Source: Marinobacter salsuginis
GTDB taxonomy: Bacteria > Pseudomonadota > Gammaproteobacteria > Pseudomonadales > Oleiphilaceae
Length of the DNA stretch: 64,000 nt
Assembly (NCBI RefSeq): GCF_009617755.1
Contig: NZ_BGZH01000001.1
Coordinates: 1,550,001-1,614,000 of the forward strand
Direction: 5' to 3'
Shown here: piece by piece, positions 44,224 to 53,634 of the stretch
Numbering within the stretch: the stretch's first letter is position 1
Layout: every line of letters starts with the position of its first letter
The notes under the pieces: generated by a model
Seen by the model: only the letters and a program-made list of their open reading frames with translations
Database searches by the model: none
Told to the model about the DNA's origin: nothing
Made by a program: the position numbers and the translations under genes

Positions 44224-45189
44224 ATGCGAAAGCTAAAGTCTGCTGCACTGCTTTGCGCGCTATCCGTACCCGTCGCCGCCCAGGCTGATTGCGGCGAAGT
44301 ATCCATCACCGAAATGGGCTGGGCATCCAACACGGTCGTCACCAACGTGGCCACCTTTATCATGGAGCAGGGTTACGGTTGTGACGTCACCATTGTCCCT
44401 TCCGATACCGTCCCGGCTGTCACCTCGGTTGCCGAGAATGGCGAGCCCGACATCGTCACCGAGCTGTGGCTCAACTCCGCGGGCGAGGCCTACCTGCGCC
44501 TTGAAGAGCAGGGCAAGGTCGAGCGCCTCGGCAAAGTCCTGGATCCGGGCGGCGTTGAAGGCTGGTGGATTCCGACTTACCTTGCGGAAGAGCACCCGGA
44601 ACTGAAAACCATCGAAGGCGTGATGGCCAACCCCGAGCTCGTTGGCGGCCGTTTCAACAACTGCCCGGACGGCTGGGGCTGCCGTGTTGTCAGCGACAAC
44701 CTGATCCGCGCCCTGGATCTGGAAGAGTCCGGCATTGAGGTATTCAACCATGGTTCCGGCGAGACCCTCGCATCCTCCATGGCGTCTGCTGTCCAGAATG
44801 AGGAACCCTGGTTCGGCTACTACTGGGGCCCCACCGTTCCTCTCGGCAAGTACGACATGACCCGGGTTGACCTGGGCGAGATCAAACCGGACGTGCACCA
44901 GAAAAACCAGACACCGGATGTCGATAACCCGGGTGTTTCAGACTTCCCTGCGGCCACAATCCTGACGTCAGTAACCACTGACTTCAAAGACCGCGAGCCG
45001 GAAGTGGCCGAGATGCTCAGCAAGCTGACCTTCAAAACCGAGACCATGAGCGGCATTCTGGCCTGGATGGACGCGAACAACGCCTCCGGCGAAGAAGCTG
45101 CAGTTTACTACCTCACCAATAACAGCGACGAGTGGTCAACCTGGCTCAACGACTCTGCGAGAGAGCGGTTGGCCAACGTTCTTAACTGA
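44224..45189 (+). CDS. proX: Glycine betaine/choline-type ABC transporter substrate-binding protein
   Basis: A 321-residue periplasmic protein with signal peptide (about 1-21, ending VAAQA) and an OpuAC/ProX-type fold. The aromatic residues that cage the quaternary ammonium are evident: EMGWAS, ELWLNSAGEAY, GWWIPTY and WFGYYWGP. The ATG at 44224 has AAGGAG eight bases upstream; a GTG six bases earlier is in frame. It heads proXWV, an unusual order compared with proVWX of E. coli. Ligands may be glycine betaine, proline betaine or choline. Confidence 0.88.
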   Translation: MRKLKSAALLCALSVPVAAQADCGEVSITEMGWASNTVVTNVATFIMEQGYGCDVTIVPSDTVPAVTSVAENGEPDIVTELWLNSAGEAYLRLEEQGKVERLGKVLDPGGVEGWWIPTYLAEEHPELKTIEGVMANPELVGGRFNNCPDGWGCRVVSDNLIRALDLEESGIEVFNHGSGETLASSMASAVQNEEPWFGYYWGPTVPLGKYDMTRVDLGEIKPDVHQKNQTPDVDNPGVSDFPAATILTSVTTDFKDREPEVAEMLSKLTFKTETMSGILAWMDANNASGEEAAVYYLTNNSDEWSTWLNDSARERLANVLN

Positions 45190-45201
45190 TCGACCTGCCC
45201 C

Positions 45202-45231
45202 GCCCGGGACACCCGCTGGGATGTCCCGGGC
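45202..45231 (+). terminator. Strong intra-operon hairpin between proX and proW
   Basis: GCCCGGGACA and TGTCCCGGGC form a perfect 10-bp stem with a 10-base loop, 12 bases after the proX stop. CGTTTCCCG follows with only three T residues. It would stabilise the proX message or reduce read-through to proWV, giving more binding protein than permease. Confidence 0.6.
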
Positions 45232-45285
45232 CGTTTCCCGACAACCGTTCTGATTGCAGACGCGCGCAGGAGAGACTGACTGCCC

Positions 45286-46320
45286 ATGGCAACCTACGAT
45301 TCACTTTTTTCATCACTGGGCCTCGAGCAGTGGTGTTCGGAAGGCCAGAGCAGCGGCCCTATGTCGATGGCCGATTTGCTGAATAAAAACAAGGGAGAGA
45401 GCGCCGAGCCGGCCTCAATATGGGAACTCCCGTTTCCATCCATGGACGCACTGAACGAATCCTGTGCCGCTTTTCCCCAGTCCCGGGAACTCACCAAGGG
45501 TCTGGAGCAGGGATTTCTGGCCGTAAAGGACAGTCTGAGCCTGGTTCTAGATCCAATAACCCAGCCACTCAGCTGGTTCCTGGACGGGGCGCTTTACGCC
45601 ATGCTGAACACGCCCTGGTGGATCGTGATTCCACTGTTACTGGCGGTTGTTTACCTGGTCACAAAATCCTGGAAATTGATGCTCTTCGTCGGCGGCAGTA
45701 TCGTGTTGCTGGCGTTTATCGACCATTATGATTACGCCATGCAAACCCTCGCGATCATCTTTGTATGCGCCTTCCTGTGCGTATTACTGGGTGTTCCCAT
45801 AGGCATTGCCATGGCACGAAGCAACACCTTGCAGCGCATGATCGTGCCGATTCTGGACATGCTGCAGACACTGCCACCTTTCGTGTACCTGATCCCGCTT
45901 ATCTTCCTGTTCAGTGTCACCGAATCGAAGCTGTACGGTATCGCCATCATCCTCTACGCCATAGTTCCGGTAATCCGGCTGACGAATCTGGGCATCCGCC
46001 TGGTGGACAAAGACGTGATTGAGGCTGCAGACGCCTTTGGCATGACGCCCCGACAGAAACTCTACAAGGTACAGATCCCGTTGGCGCTCCCCAACATCAT
46101 GGCCGGGGTCAACCAGACCATCATGATGAGTCTTGCCATGGTCGTCATCGCATCCCTGGTATCGGCGCCCGGGCTTGGCGTTCTGGTACTTCGGGGTATC
46201 CGCAACCTGGAGCTGGGTGTTGGCCTGGTATCCGGCCTTGGCATCGTTATCCTGGCGGTTATTCTCGACCGGGTAACCAAGGCGTCCCTGGCACGAATCA
46301 ACGTCTCCCAGAAGCAGTGA
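45286..46320 (+). CDS. proW: Glycine betaine-type ABC transporter permease
   Basis: A 344-residue permease. The first 100 residues are hydrophilic and probably an extra N-terminal domain, as in ProW; helices begin near residue 105. The transport core includes GVPIGIAMARS, DMLQTLPPFVYLIP, the ATPase-contact motif EAADAFGMTPRQKLYKVQIPLA and SLAMVVIASLVSAPGLG. It follows proX by 96 bases with a hairpin in between and precedes proV by 10. Confidence 0.9.
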   Translation: MATYDSLFSSLGLEQWCSEGQSSGPMSMADLLNKNKGESAEPASIWELPFPSMDALNESCAAFPQSRELTKGLEQGFLAVKDSLSLVLDPITQPLSWFLDGALYAMLNTPWWIVIPLLLAVVYLVTKSWKLMLFVGGSIVLLAFIDHYDYAMQTLAIIFVCAFLCVLLGVPIGIAMARSNTLQRMIVPILDMLQTLPPFVYLIPLIFLFSVTESKLYGIAIILYAIVPVIRLTNLGIRLVDKDVIEAADAFGMTPRQKLYKVQIPLALPNIMAGVNQTIMMSLAMVVIASLVSAPGLGVLVLRGIRNLELGVGLVSGLGIVILAVILDRVTKASLARINVSQKQ

Positions 46321-46330
46321 GGAACGCCCC

Positions 46331-47389
46331 ATGGCAAAAGACATCAAGATTTCGATCCGAAACCTTTACAAGATCTTCGGCCCGACCCCGGATGTTGCCC
46401 TGGAGCACGTTCGCAAGGGCATGGGCAAAGCCGAGTTGCTGGAACAGCAGCGACACGTCCTTGGCCTTCGGGATATCAACGTCGACATGCATGATGGCGA
46501 GATCACCGTAATCATGGGCCTGTCCGGCTCCGGAAAATCCACTCTGATCCGCCACCTGAACCGGCTGATCGACCCCACCGCTGGCGAAATCCATGTCGAC
46601 GGTGAAGACATCATGAGCTACACCGAGGAGCAGCTTCGAAAGCTGCGTCGTGAGCGGATGTCGATGGTATTCCAGAAGTTTGCACTGCTGCCCCACAAAA
46701 CCGTGCTCGAGAACGCCGGCATGGCCAAGGACATTCGCGGCTACACAACCGCGGATTTTGAGGCCGATGCCCGGAAATGGCTCGCGCGGGTTGGCCTGGA
46801 AGGCAATGAATACCAGTATCCTCACCAGTTGTCCGGTGGCATGCAGCAGCGCGTGGGTATCGCCCGGGCCCTGGTGTCCGATGCCCCGATCATGCTGATG
46901 GACGAAGCCTTCTCGGCACTGGACCCGCTGATTCGCTCCGACATGCAGGATCTGTTACTGGAGCTGCAGGAAGAGTTGCAGAAAACCATCGTATTTATCA
47001 CCCACGATCTGGATGAAGCCCTGAAGCTGGCGGACCATCTGGTCATTCTGAAAGACGGTGAGGTGGTACAACAGGGCGATCCCCAGGAGATTCTGCTCAA
47101 TCCCGGCGACCCCTACATTGTCGACTTCATCAGCGATATCAACCGGGCGCGGGTGCTCAGGGTTCGTTCTGTGATGAGCCCGCCGGACGACGCTGACTCA
47201 GAGTTTGCCGGCGATATCTCGGAAAAAGACAATCTTGAGTCGATTCTGCTGAAATCGGATGGTGACATGTCCCTGAATTTCCGGGTTGTGCGGGACGGAC
47301 AGCACGTTGGCACCCTGCACATGAAGGATCTGGCCAAGGCGCTCGTGCCAACCGCGGCATCTGCCGAACGGGACAAAACCGCGGCCTAG
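46331..47389 (+). CDS. proV: Glycine betaine-type ABC transporter ATPase
   Basis: A 352-residue ATPase with the long ProV-type N-terminus (KIFGPTPDVALEHVRKGMGK), Walker A GLSGSGKST, signature QLSGGMQQRVGIARAL, Walker B IMLMDEAFSALDP and switch histidine in FITHDLDEA. After the ATPase core, about 75 residues remain with a weak CBS-like repeat, shorter than the tandem CBS domains of E. coli ProV (400 residues). This may change how ionic strength controls uptake. Confidence 0.9.
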   Translation: MAKDIKISIRNLYKIFGPTPDVALEHVRKGMGKAELLEQQRHVLGLRDINVDMHDGEITVIMGLSGSGKSTLIRHLNRLIDPTAGEIHVDGEDIMSYTEEQLRKLRRERMSMVFQKFALLPHKTVLENAGMAKDIRGYTTADFEADARKWLARVGLEGNEYQYPHQLSGGMQQRVGIARALVSDAPIMLMDEAFSALDPLIRSDMQDLLLELQEELQKTIVFITHDLDEALKLADHLVILKDGEVVQQGDPQEILLNPGDPYIVDFISDINRARVLRVRSVMSPPDDADSEFAGDISEKDNLESILLKSDGDMSLNFRVVRDGQHVGTLHMKDLAKALVPTAASAERDKTAA

Positions 47390-47460
47390 CATTACAAAAT
47401 GACATCCAGGGTCTATGCTTCAGGGAAAGCCGACGGTATCGGCATCCCGGTTTTATTACC

Positions 47461-48303
47461 ATGGCAAAAACCCTGGCTCTTTTCATTGCGTTCTTTCTTG
47501 TCGCCTGCTCGCAGCCAGAGGACCCGCCACCACTGGTTCCTGAAACAGCAGCAAAGGCAACGAAGAACGCTCCCGCGGCACCGGCACCCTCAAATCCGCG
47601 CCAGCGCGTTGTCATCGCCGCCGATCCGTGGTGCCCCCATAATTGTGAGGCCGGTTCCGAGCACGAAGGCTACATGATCGATATCGCCAGGGAAGCGTTC
47701 AGCCTGGCAGGTATCGATGTGGAGTATGTCAACATGAGTTGGGCTCGGGCCCTGCAACAGGCCCGGGACGGCTATATTGATGCTGTTGTCGGGGCCCTTC
47801 CGGGGGACGCACCGGACTTTGTATTCCCGGACGCCGCAACCGGCTACTCAACGATTGCGCTTTACACCCACCCGGACAACGATTGGCAGTACGGTGGCAT
47901 AGAGTCGCTCAGCGAGCTCACACTGCTTGCAATCAATGGCTATGCCTATTCGCCGGTATTGAACCGATATATCGAGCGCCACCAGGATGACCCGGAACGG
48001 GTCTGGATACTGTCGGGCCCGGCGCCACTCAGCAGGGCGATTGAACTCCTGCATCAGCAGCGGTCTGACGTATTCCCGGAGGATCGGTACGTAATGAACT
48101 GGCAGTTGCAGCAGGAAGGCGACACCGAGAGCCTGAGAATGGCTGCGGTAATCCACGAGTCACCGATCTACGTGGCGTTTTCACCGGTCGGCCGTGATTC
48201 CACCCAGCTCGCAACACTCCTGTCTGAAGGAGCAAGAGCACTGCAAAGGAGCGGGCGGGTATCAGAGATCCTGGCTCGTTACGGCGTATCGTGGTCAGAC
48301 TGA
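47461..48303 (+). CDS. Periplasmic binding lipoprotein (family 3 solute-binding)
   Basis: A 280-residue lipoprotein: lipobox FFLVACS, then a proline- and alanine-rich linker (PPPLVPETAAKATKNAPAAP) and a family-3 type domain with VVIAADPWCPHNCE, GYMIDIAREAFSLAGIDVEY and ARDGYIDAVVGALPG. It would bind amino-acid-like molecules. No permease or ATPase of its own is adjacent, so it may be a sensor or an orphan. It starts 71 bases after proV and converges with the next gene, overlapping its end by 25 bases. Confidence 0.78.
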   Translation: MAKTLALFIAFFLVACSQPEDPPPLVPETAAKATKNAPAAPAPSNPRQRVVIAADPWCPHNCEAGSEHEGYMIDIAREAFSLAGIDVEYVNMSWARALQQARDGYIDAVVGALPGDAPDFVFPDAATGYSTIALYTHPDNDWQYGGIESLSELTLLAINGYAYSPVLNRYIERHQDDPERVWILSGPAPLSRAIELLHQQRSDVFPEDRYVMNWQLQQEGDTESLRMAAVIHESPIYVAFSPVGRDSTQLATLLSEGARALQRSGRVSEILARYGVSWSD

Positions 48304-49253
48304 AACGCCTTGATTGTCTTGCCGTCGGCCGTCGACAGAAGCAGCTCACCATGTTGCCCAATACGCACTGAACTCACCTGATCCAGCAGGCTGAGGAACC
48401 GATCCTCCTGGTTCATCAGCGAGGGCGCGCAGGCCATGCGGGTCGATGCGACGGGTCCGACTACGATGCCCTCGCCCCTGAGCTGGTAGCTGCCGGTGTA
48501 CCCGTTGCACGAGGCTCGACCGGCCATACGGTTGTCCTCAAGAAACTCAATGGTGATCCGCGACCGATCGATGATGCCGGCACCAGCTAGGTCCTCGACA
48601 ACCCAGACCGCACCGCGCAAGAGCCGTTGCCGATCCCCACCACACCCGGTGTATTCATCATCGCCGACCGTCAGGCGCACCTGTGCCGGGTATTGCGCTC
48701 CGGACATACTGTCTTCGCAAAGCTGCCGGGCCACCGTGAGCGTGATGGGCAGGTCATCCAGTGTCGCCGCAAATTCCCGTCCGTGGCGGTTGGCTGTTTT
48801 CACTCCAACCGGAACACGACGGGTGCGCTGTTCCTCGAACGGGCGTGTTAACAAGAGCTCGCTGCCCTCAATCGTCGCGTGCCAGAAAGGCTCATTGCCC
48901 CGCGCCTCGAATGGCATTTCCAGATCACCTGGCTGCAGGCACTCCGGGTAAGTCTGCCCACGTATGGTCAGGGTCGCTTTTTCACCTTTGTTCCAGAAAC
49001 GGGTCTGGTCATCACCCGGGGCAACATACAAGGCCCCCGACGCGCTCACTTCCGGCTTGAGCAAAATCCGCCGATCCAGATAGTCCACACTGATCAGATC
49101 GCTGTTCTCGCTCCCGGATACCGCGATATCAAGTTGCCCGCAGGCATAGCTTCCGGAAACCGGCTGACTGGTTTCGGGTAGAGAAGAGCAGGCGGAAAGA
49201 GCAAGGCCCGAGGCCGTAACGACGGACAACATCAATACTCGTCGTGAGTGCAT
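48279..49253 (-). CDS. Lipoprotein with MliC-like, COG3650-like and META domains
   Basis: A 324-residue lipoprotein (signal with LALSACSS lipobox). Residues of about 33-110 look like MliC, the C-type lysozyme inhibitor (YACGQLDI, SASGALYVAPGDDQTRFWNKGEKATL). Residues of about 115-210 resemble the COG3650 domain (ARGNEPFWHATIEGS) and the last 110 residues are a META/HslJ domain (FLEDNRMAGRASCNGYTGSYQ, MACAPSLMNQEDRFLSLL). The start at 49253 has AAGGGA before it. It may protect the cell wall against host or grazing lysozyme; this is inferred from the domain. Confidence 0.78.
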   Translation of the reverse strand: MHSRRVLMLSVVTASGLALSACSSLPETSQPVSGSYACGQLDIAVSGSENSDLISVDYLDRRILLKPEVSASGALYVAPGDDQTRFWNKGEKATLTIRGQTYPECLQPGDLEMPFEARGNEPFWHATIEGSELLLTRPFEEQRTRRVPVGVKTANRHGREFAATLDDLPITLTVARQLCEDSMSGAQYPAQVRLTVGDDEYTGCGGDRQRLLRGAVWVVEDLAGAGIIDRSRITIEFLEDNRMAGRASCNGYTGSYQLRGEGIVVGPVASTRMACAPSLMNQEDRFLSLLDQVSSVRIGQHGELLLSTADGKTIKAFQSDHDTP

Positions 49254-49392
49254 GGTCAGTTCCCTTGTAGGCATGTTTTCGGGCTACATTCTAGAACCCA
49301 ACGACTGGCGAGGCCACCGCGAGTATTCGACGAGGCTTCTTCTCGCGCCTCACCGACAGTATGCTAGAACGCTGAACCGAGGAGACAAGCCC

Positions 49393-50139
49393 ATGGCACT
49401 GAAACTGTACCAATTTGCCATTTCCCACTACTGCGAGAAAATTCGCTGGGCCCTGGAATACAAGGGGCTGAACTACGAAACGGTAAACCTGCTGCCCGGA
49501 CAGCATGTAAAAACCATCCGGAAGCTGACCGGCCAGGCTTCTTCGGTCCCGGTGCTGGAGCACGATGGTCAGGTGGTCCAGGGCTCGGCGGCCATCCTGG
49601 ATTACCTGGATCAGGCCTTTCCCGAGCATTCCCTGACACCGGAGGATCCGGACCTTCGCGAGCAGGCGCTGGCCTGTGAACGGCGACTGGACGAAGAAGC
49701 GGGCCCCGCCATTCGCTGCTACTCCTACCACCACTTCCTGCAGCGACCCAAAATCGTAGTGCCCATGCTGGCTGCCGGCACGCCCTTCTATAACAGGATT
49801 CTGCTCAGCCTGGCCTTCAGCCGGGTTGATGAAGTGATGCGTCAGTGGATGAAGATCAACGAGAAAACTTCAGAAAAATCCAGGCAGGTCATGGAGGATC
49901 TTCTCACTGAGCTGGCAGCGATCTATGCCGAGCGCCCGTTCCTGGTTGGCAATCAGTTCACCCGCGCCGACCTCACGGCCGCCGCCCTGTTTGCACCCAT
50001 GTTCCAGCCAGCGCAGTACCCGGTTCCCTGGCCGAAACCTGCCCGGATTCCCAAAGACATCAAGACCTGGCTGGACCAGTGGCAACCTCAGATCCGGGCC
50101 CTGGAGAAAGTCTACAGTGATAATCGCCGGCCAGACTGA
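49393..50139 (+). CDS. Glutathione S-transferase-like protein
   Basis: A 248-residue GST-fold protein: MALKLYQFAISHYCEKIRWALEYK in the N-terminal thioredoxin-like domain, with a cysteine at the active-site position, GQASSVPVLEHDGQVVQGSAAILDYLD for glutathione binding, and a helical C-terminal domain with QFTRADLTAAALFAP. The ATG at 49393 has GGAGA before it; the frame is open upstream without a family match. Together with its two neighbours it may act on lipids, but nothing in the sequence proves that. Confidence 0.83.
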   Translation: MALKLYQFAISHYCEKIRWALEYKGLNYETVNLLPGQHVKTIRKLTGQASSVPVLEHDGQVVQGSAAILDYLDQAFPEHSLTPEDPDLREQALACERRLDEEAGPAIRCYSYHHFLQRPKIVVPMLAAGTPFYNRILLSLAFSRVDEVMRQWMKINEKTSEKSRQVMEDLLTELAAIYAERPFLVGNQFTRADLTAAALFAPMFQPAQYPVPWPKPARIPKDIKTWLDQWQPQIRALEKVYSDNRRPD

Positions 50140-50247
50140 ATCGGATCCTGTCGGAAATCGCCAGCCAATCTGGCGTGAACCGACATTCCGTTGGCCCAGC
50201 TGCGTGCGAGAATGGTCCTGTTACCAATGGAACCCGGCAGGAATTCG

Positions 50248-51234
50248 ATGGCTCTGACCGACATGATGCTGGCCGTACTGGAAGAAAGCGGCCTGCTTGC
50301 CCTCTGGAAGGCGACCTCTCCCTGGCTGGCGCTGGATGAACGGCAGCTGATCTTTGTGATCGCCACCCCCGTCTTCGTGGCCGTTACACTTTGGGAATAC
50401 CTGAAGATTCGCCACGATCCGCGGCTGATGGATAGCCGTGAAGCGATTCGGAACTTCGCCCTGGGTGCCGGCTATCAGGTTACCGAGCTGCTCTTCGCCG
50501 GGCTGATTGCGTTTCCTGTCTACGCCCTGTGCTATCACTATCGGCTATTTGACCTGGAGCTGAACGGGTTCACGGTCCTGCTGACCTTTGTGGGCGTGGA
50601 TTTCTGTTTCTACTGGATGCACCGGGCCAGTCACAGGGTACGCTGGTTCTGGGCCGCCCATGTGGTGCACCACTCCTCCGAGCGGATGAACTTCTCCACC
50701 GCCATGCGCCAGAATGCCACCAACATTTTCAACGGCATGTGGATTTTCTATCTACCCCTGGCACTGCTGGGGCTCAACCCTGTCTGGATCGGTGTGGCCT
50801 ATGCACTGTCACTGGTGTACCAGTTCTTCATTCACACCACACTGGTCGGGAAGCTGCCCCGCTGGCTTGAACTTGTTTTCAACACCCCGAGTCACCACCG
50901 GGTTCATCATGGCCGCAACCCCGGCTACATCGACCGGAATTACGGCGGCACCCTGATCCTGTGGGACAGGTTGTTCGGCACCTTTGTTGACGAAGACGCC
51001 CAGCATCCGCCCGAGTATGGCATCACTCGGCCCGTCCGCTCCAACAACCTGATTGTGCTCTGGACCCACGAATACGTGGACCTGTTCCGCGACATGGCAC
51101 AGCCAGGCGGATTATTGTCTCGCCTCACCCACCTATGGAAACCGCCGGAGTGGCAACGCCCGGCCACAGTGAAAAATAACAAGGAAACGGGCCGTGACAA
51201 TCAACGAACATCCCCTGACGCTGAACGCCGGTGA
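50248..51234 (+). CDS. Sterol desaturase/fatty acid hydroxylase-family membrane protein
   Basis: A 328-residue integral membrane protein with the three histidine clusters that bind the di-iron centre: HRASH, HVVHHSSE and HHRVHHGR. Four to six hydrophobic helices lie around them. The start at 50248 is chosen for its AGGA six bases upstream; earlier in-frame ATGs exist. Members hydroxylate or desaturate lipids using O2; the substrate is not known. It overlaps the next gene by 41 bases. Confidence 0.85.
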   Translation: MALTDMMLAVLEESGLLALWKATSPWLALDERQLIFVIATPVFVAVTLWEYLKIRHDPRLMDSREAIRNFALGAGYQVTELLFAGLIAFPVYALCYHYRLFDLELNGFTVLLTFVGVDFCFYWMHRASHRVRWFWAAHVVHHSSERMNFSTAMRQNATNIFNGMWIFYLPLALLGLNPVWIGVAYALSLVYQFFIHTTLVGKLPRWLELVFNTPSHHRVHHGRNPGYIDRNYGGTLILWDRLFGTFVDEDAQHPPEYGITRPVRSNNLIVLWTHEYVDLFRDMAQPGGLLSRLTHLWKPPEWQRPATVKNNKETGRDNQRTSPDAERR

Positions 51235-52159
51235 TGACCACACGATAACCGGCACAGTCTTTACCCCGGCGACACTAAGCGCCATTCTCATCATCAGCCA
51301 TGGCATGGCCGAACACGGCGACCGTTACCAACCACTGGCCCACTGGCTTGGCGAAAACGGCATTGCGGTCATCACCTACCACCACCGCGGCCATGGTCGG
51401 AGTTGCCCTCCCGAGAGCCTGGGACACTATTCCGACCAGGGTGGCTGGGCCTGTGTGCTTGCCGACCTGCACCTGGTTGTTCAACACGCCCGCGCGCAAT
51501 TCCCGCGGCTGCCAGTCAACCTGCTGGGCCACAGCATGGGTTCCTTTATCGCCCAGGCCTATGCCCAGACCCATGGCGACCAGCTGGACGCCCTGATTCT
51601 CAGCGCCACCAACCGGATTGACCGGGGCCATCTAGTGGCGTCCAGGACCCTGATCGGCCTGATTCGACTGGTTCGTGGCAAGCGGCACCGCAGCGGTCTG
51701 GTGGCCCGAATGACCTTTGAGCAGTTCAATCGCAAGTTCCGCCCGAACCGAACCGGGGCCGACTGGCTCAGCCGCGATCCGGACCAGGTGGACCTCTACG
51801 TTGCCGACCCTCTGTGCGGATTCGATTGCACGGTTGGCCTCTGGTGGGACTTTATTGGTGGTATGCTAGCGCTTGCGCCGTCTGCCTTCCGGAAAGATCT
51901 TCCCGTGCACCTGTTTTCCGGCACCGCAGATGCGGTTGGTGAGATGGGGCGTGGCGTACGCCGACATTTCCAGACAATCCGCGAAGCGGGGGTGGAGCAT
52001 GTGACCCTGCGATTGTTTGAAGGCGGGCGTCATGAGATGCTCAACGAAACCAACCGGGAGGAGGTCTGGGAGTATCTCCGGTCCCTGTGCCTGACCTCGG
52101 AGTCGCCGTGGACGTCAGAGCAACCAGGGATGTCACTCCCGGACACTTGCCATCAATGA
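51194..52159 (+). CDS. Alpha/beta hydrolase, monoacylglycerol lipase/lysophospholipase-like
   Basis: A 321-residue hydrolase of the Hydrolase_4 type: IISHGMAEHGDRY near the N-terminus, YHHRGHGRS, the nucleophile elbow NLLGHSMGSFIAQ with S114, FSGTADAVGEMG for the acid and RLFEGGRHEMLNE for the catalytic histidine. It starts at GTG inside the end of the hydroxylase-family gene, an overlap that suggests coupling. Likely substrates are monoacylglycerols or lysophospholipids. Confidence 0.85.
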   Translation: MTINEHPLTLNAGDDHTITGTVFTPATLSAILIISHGMAEHGDRYQPLAHWLGENGIAVITYHHRGHGRSCPPESLGHYSDQGGWACVLADLHLVVQHARAQFPRLPVNLLGHSMGSFIAQAYAQTHGDQLDALILSATNRIDRGHLVASRTLIGLIRLVRGKRHRSGLVARMTFEQFNRKFRPNRTGADWLSRDPDQVDLYVADPLCGFDCTVGLWWDFIGGMLALAPSAFRKDLPVHLFSGTADAVGEMGRGVRRHFQTIREAGVEHVTLRLFEGGRHEMLNETNREEVWEYLRSLCLTSESPWTSEQPGMSLPDTCHQ

Positions 52160-52180
52160 TTGAACGAATAAGGATGTTGT

Positions 52181-52954
52181 GTGGGTTATCCTCGAGGCCG
52201 CAGGATCTTCCGTACCCTAATACTGTTTGTGGTGTCCGGCTCCGCGATTGCCGGAGCAGTGGCGGGCGAGGTCAGTCTCGGCGTCGCCGCCAACTTTACC
52301 GACACCACCCGGGAACTGGCCAAGCGCTTTGAAACCGAAACCGGTCATACCGTTTCAGCAAGCTACGGCTCCACGGGCAAGCTTTACGCCCAGATCAAAA
52401 ACGGCGCCCCGTTTGATGTTTTCATGGCCGCAGACGCTCTACGACCGGCACTGATTGAGGAAGAACAGGCGGGCGTTCCTGGCACCCGCTTCACCTACGC
52501 CCGGGGCAAACTGGCTCTGTGGAGCCCCACGGTCGCCGCCTTTGACAATGCCGAAGACTATCTTGCCCGCCAGCCGTTTTCGCGGCTGGCCATTGCCAAC
52601 CCGAAAACCGCTCCCTACGGTCTTGCTGCACAACAGGTTCTGGAGCACCTGAATCACTGGGAGGCCCTGCAACACAAACTGGTCCGGGGGGACTCCATCG
52701 CCCAGACTTTCCAGTTTGTGGTCATCCGCAACGCCCAGGCAGGCTTCGTGGCCCTGTCCCAAATCAAGGCCTGGCACGAAGATGATGGCACACTGTGGCA
52801 CATACCCCAGGCCTATTATCAGCCCATTGACCAACAGGCCATCCTGTTGCAACACGGTGCAGACAAAGCCGCGGCCAAGGCCTGGATGGATTTCCTGAAA
52901 TCAGACACCGCAACCACCATCATCCGAAACTACGGGTACGACACGGCCAACTGA
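52181..52954 (+). CDS. modA: Molybdate ABC transporter substrate-binding protein
   Basis: A 257-residue periplasmic protein with a signal peptide (about 1-27, ending AGAVAGE), then VSLGVAANFTDTTRELAKRF, SYGSTGKLYAQIKNGAPFDVFMAAD and ARGKLALWSP, the regions binding the oxyanion in ModA. The GTG start has AGGA six bases before it. It is directly followed by modB with a one-base overlap. Tungstate is also a possible ligand. Confidence 0.92.
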   Translation: MGYPRGRRIFRTLILFVVSGSAIAGAVAGEVSLGVAANFTDTTRELAKRFETETGHTVSASYGSTGKLYAQIKNGAPFDVFMAADALRPALIEEEQAGVPGTRFTYARGKLALWSPTVAAFDNAEDYLARQPFSRLAIANPKTAPYGLAAQQVLEHLNHWEALQHKLVRGDSIAQTFQFVVIRNAQAGFVALSQIKAWHEDDGTLWHIPQAYYQPIDQQAILLQHGADKAAAKAWMDFLKSDTATTIIRNYGYDTAN

Positions 52955-53634
52955 TGCTTGAAACCTACTGGGACCCGGTCTGGCTGACACTCAGGCTGGC
53001 CACGACGACAACCCTGCTGCTTTTACTGATCGGCACCCCCATTGCCTGGTGGCTGGCGCGAACCCGACACTGGCTTCGTCAACCGATTGCGGCCGTCGTA
53101 GCACTGCCCCTGGTTCTTCCGCCCACTGTGCTGGGGTTCTATCTGTTACTGGTCATGGGGCCGGAAGGCTGGGTTGGCCAACTGACCCAGTCGTTGGGTA
53201 TCGGTCTGCTGCCGTTTACCTTCGAGGGTCTGGTGGTCGCGTCGGTCATCTATTCCCTGCCCTTCACCGTCCAGCCCCTTCAGAACGCGTTCGAGGCCGT
53301 CGGGGAGGGTTTCCTGGAGGTCGCTTCCACTCTCCGCGCAGCGCCCTGGGACCGGTTTCTGTTCGTTGCCGTGCCCCTGGCCCGGAACGGCTTCCTGACC
53401 GCCGCCGTATTAACCTTCGCCCATACCATTGGCGAGTTCGGGGTGATCCTGATGATCGGCGGCAACATTCCGGGTGAAACCAAGGTACTGTCGGTTGCCA
53501 TCTACGACCATGTGGAGTCGCTGGAATACACCGAGGCCCATTGGCTGTCCGCCGGCATGGTGGTGTTTTCATTCGTGGTTCTGGTAACGCTCTATGCGCT
53601 GAACGGCAAAGCCCGCTCCGGAGCGATCAGATGA
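52954..53634 (+). CDS. modB: Molybdate ABC transporter permease
   Basis: A 226-residue permease with five to six helices. PLVLPPTVLGFYLL at the start of the core and EVASTLRAAPWDRFLFVAVPLARNG, the ATPase-contact motif, are typical, and the AHTIGEFGVILMIGGNIPGETK segment is diagnostic of ModB/CysT. It overlaps modA by one base and modC by four. Confidence 0.93.
   Translation: MLETYWDPVWLTLRLATTTTLLLLLIGTPIAWWLARTRHWLRQPIAAVVALPLVLPPTVLGFYLLLVMGPEGWVGQLTQSLGIGLLPFTFEGLVVASVIYSLPFTVQPLQNAFEAVGEGFLEVASTLRAAPWDRFLFVAVPLARNGFLTAAVLTFAHTIGEFGVILMIGGNIPGETKVLSVAIYDHVESLEYTEAHWLSAGMVVFSFVVLVTLYALNGKARSGAIR

Noticed and set aside
45430..45450. Third copy of the structured repeat (CCATCCATGG-type core)
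   Set aside because: The short match is inside proW coding sequence, without the outer arms or the ACGTCCATGT core. A similar partial match at about 56167 also lacks them.
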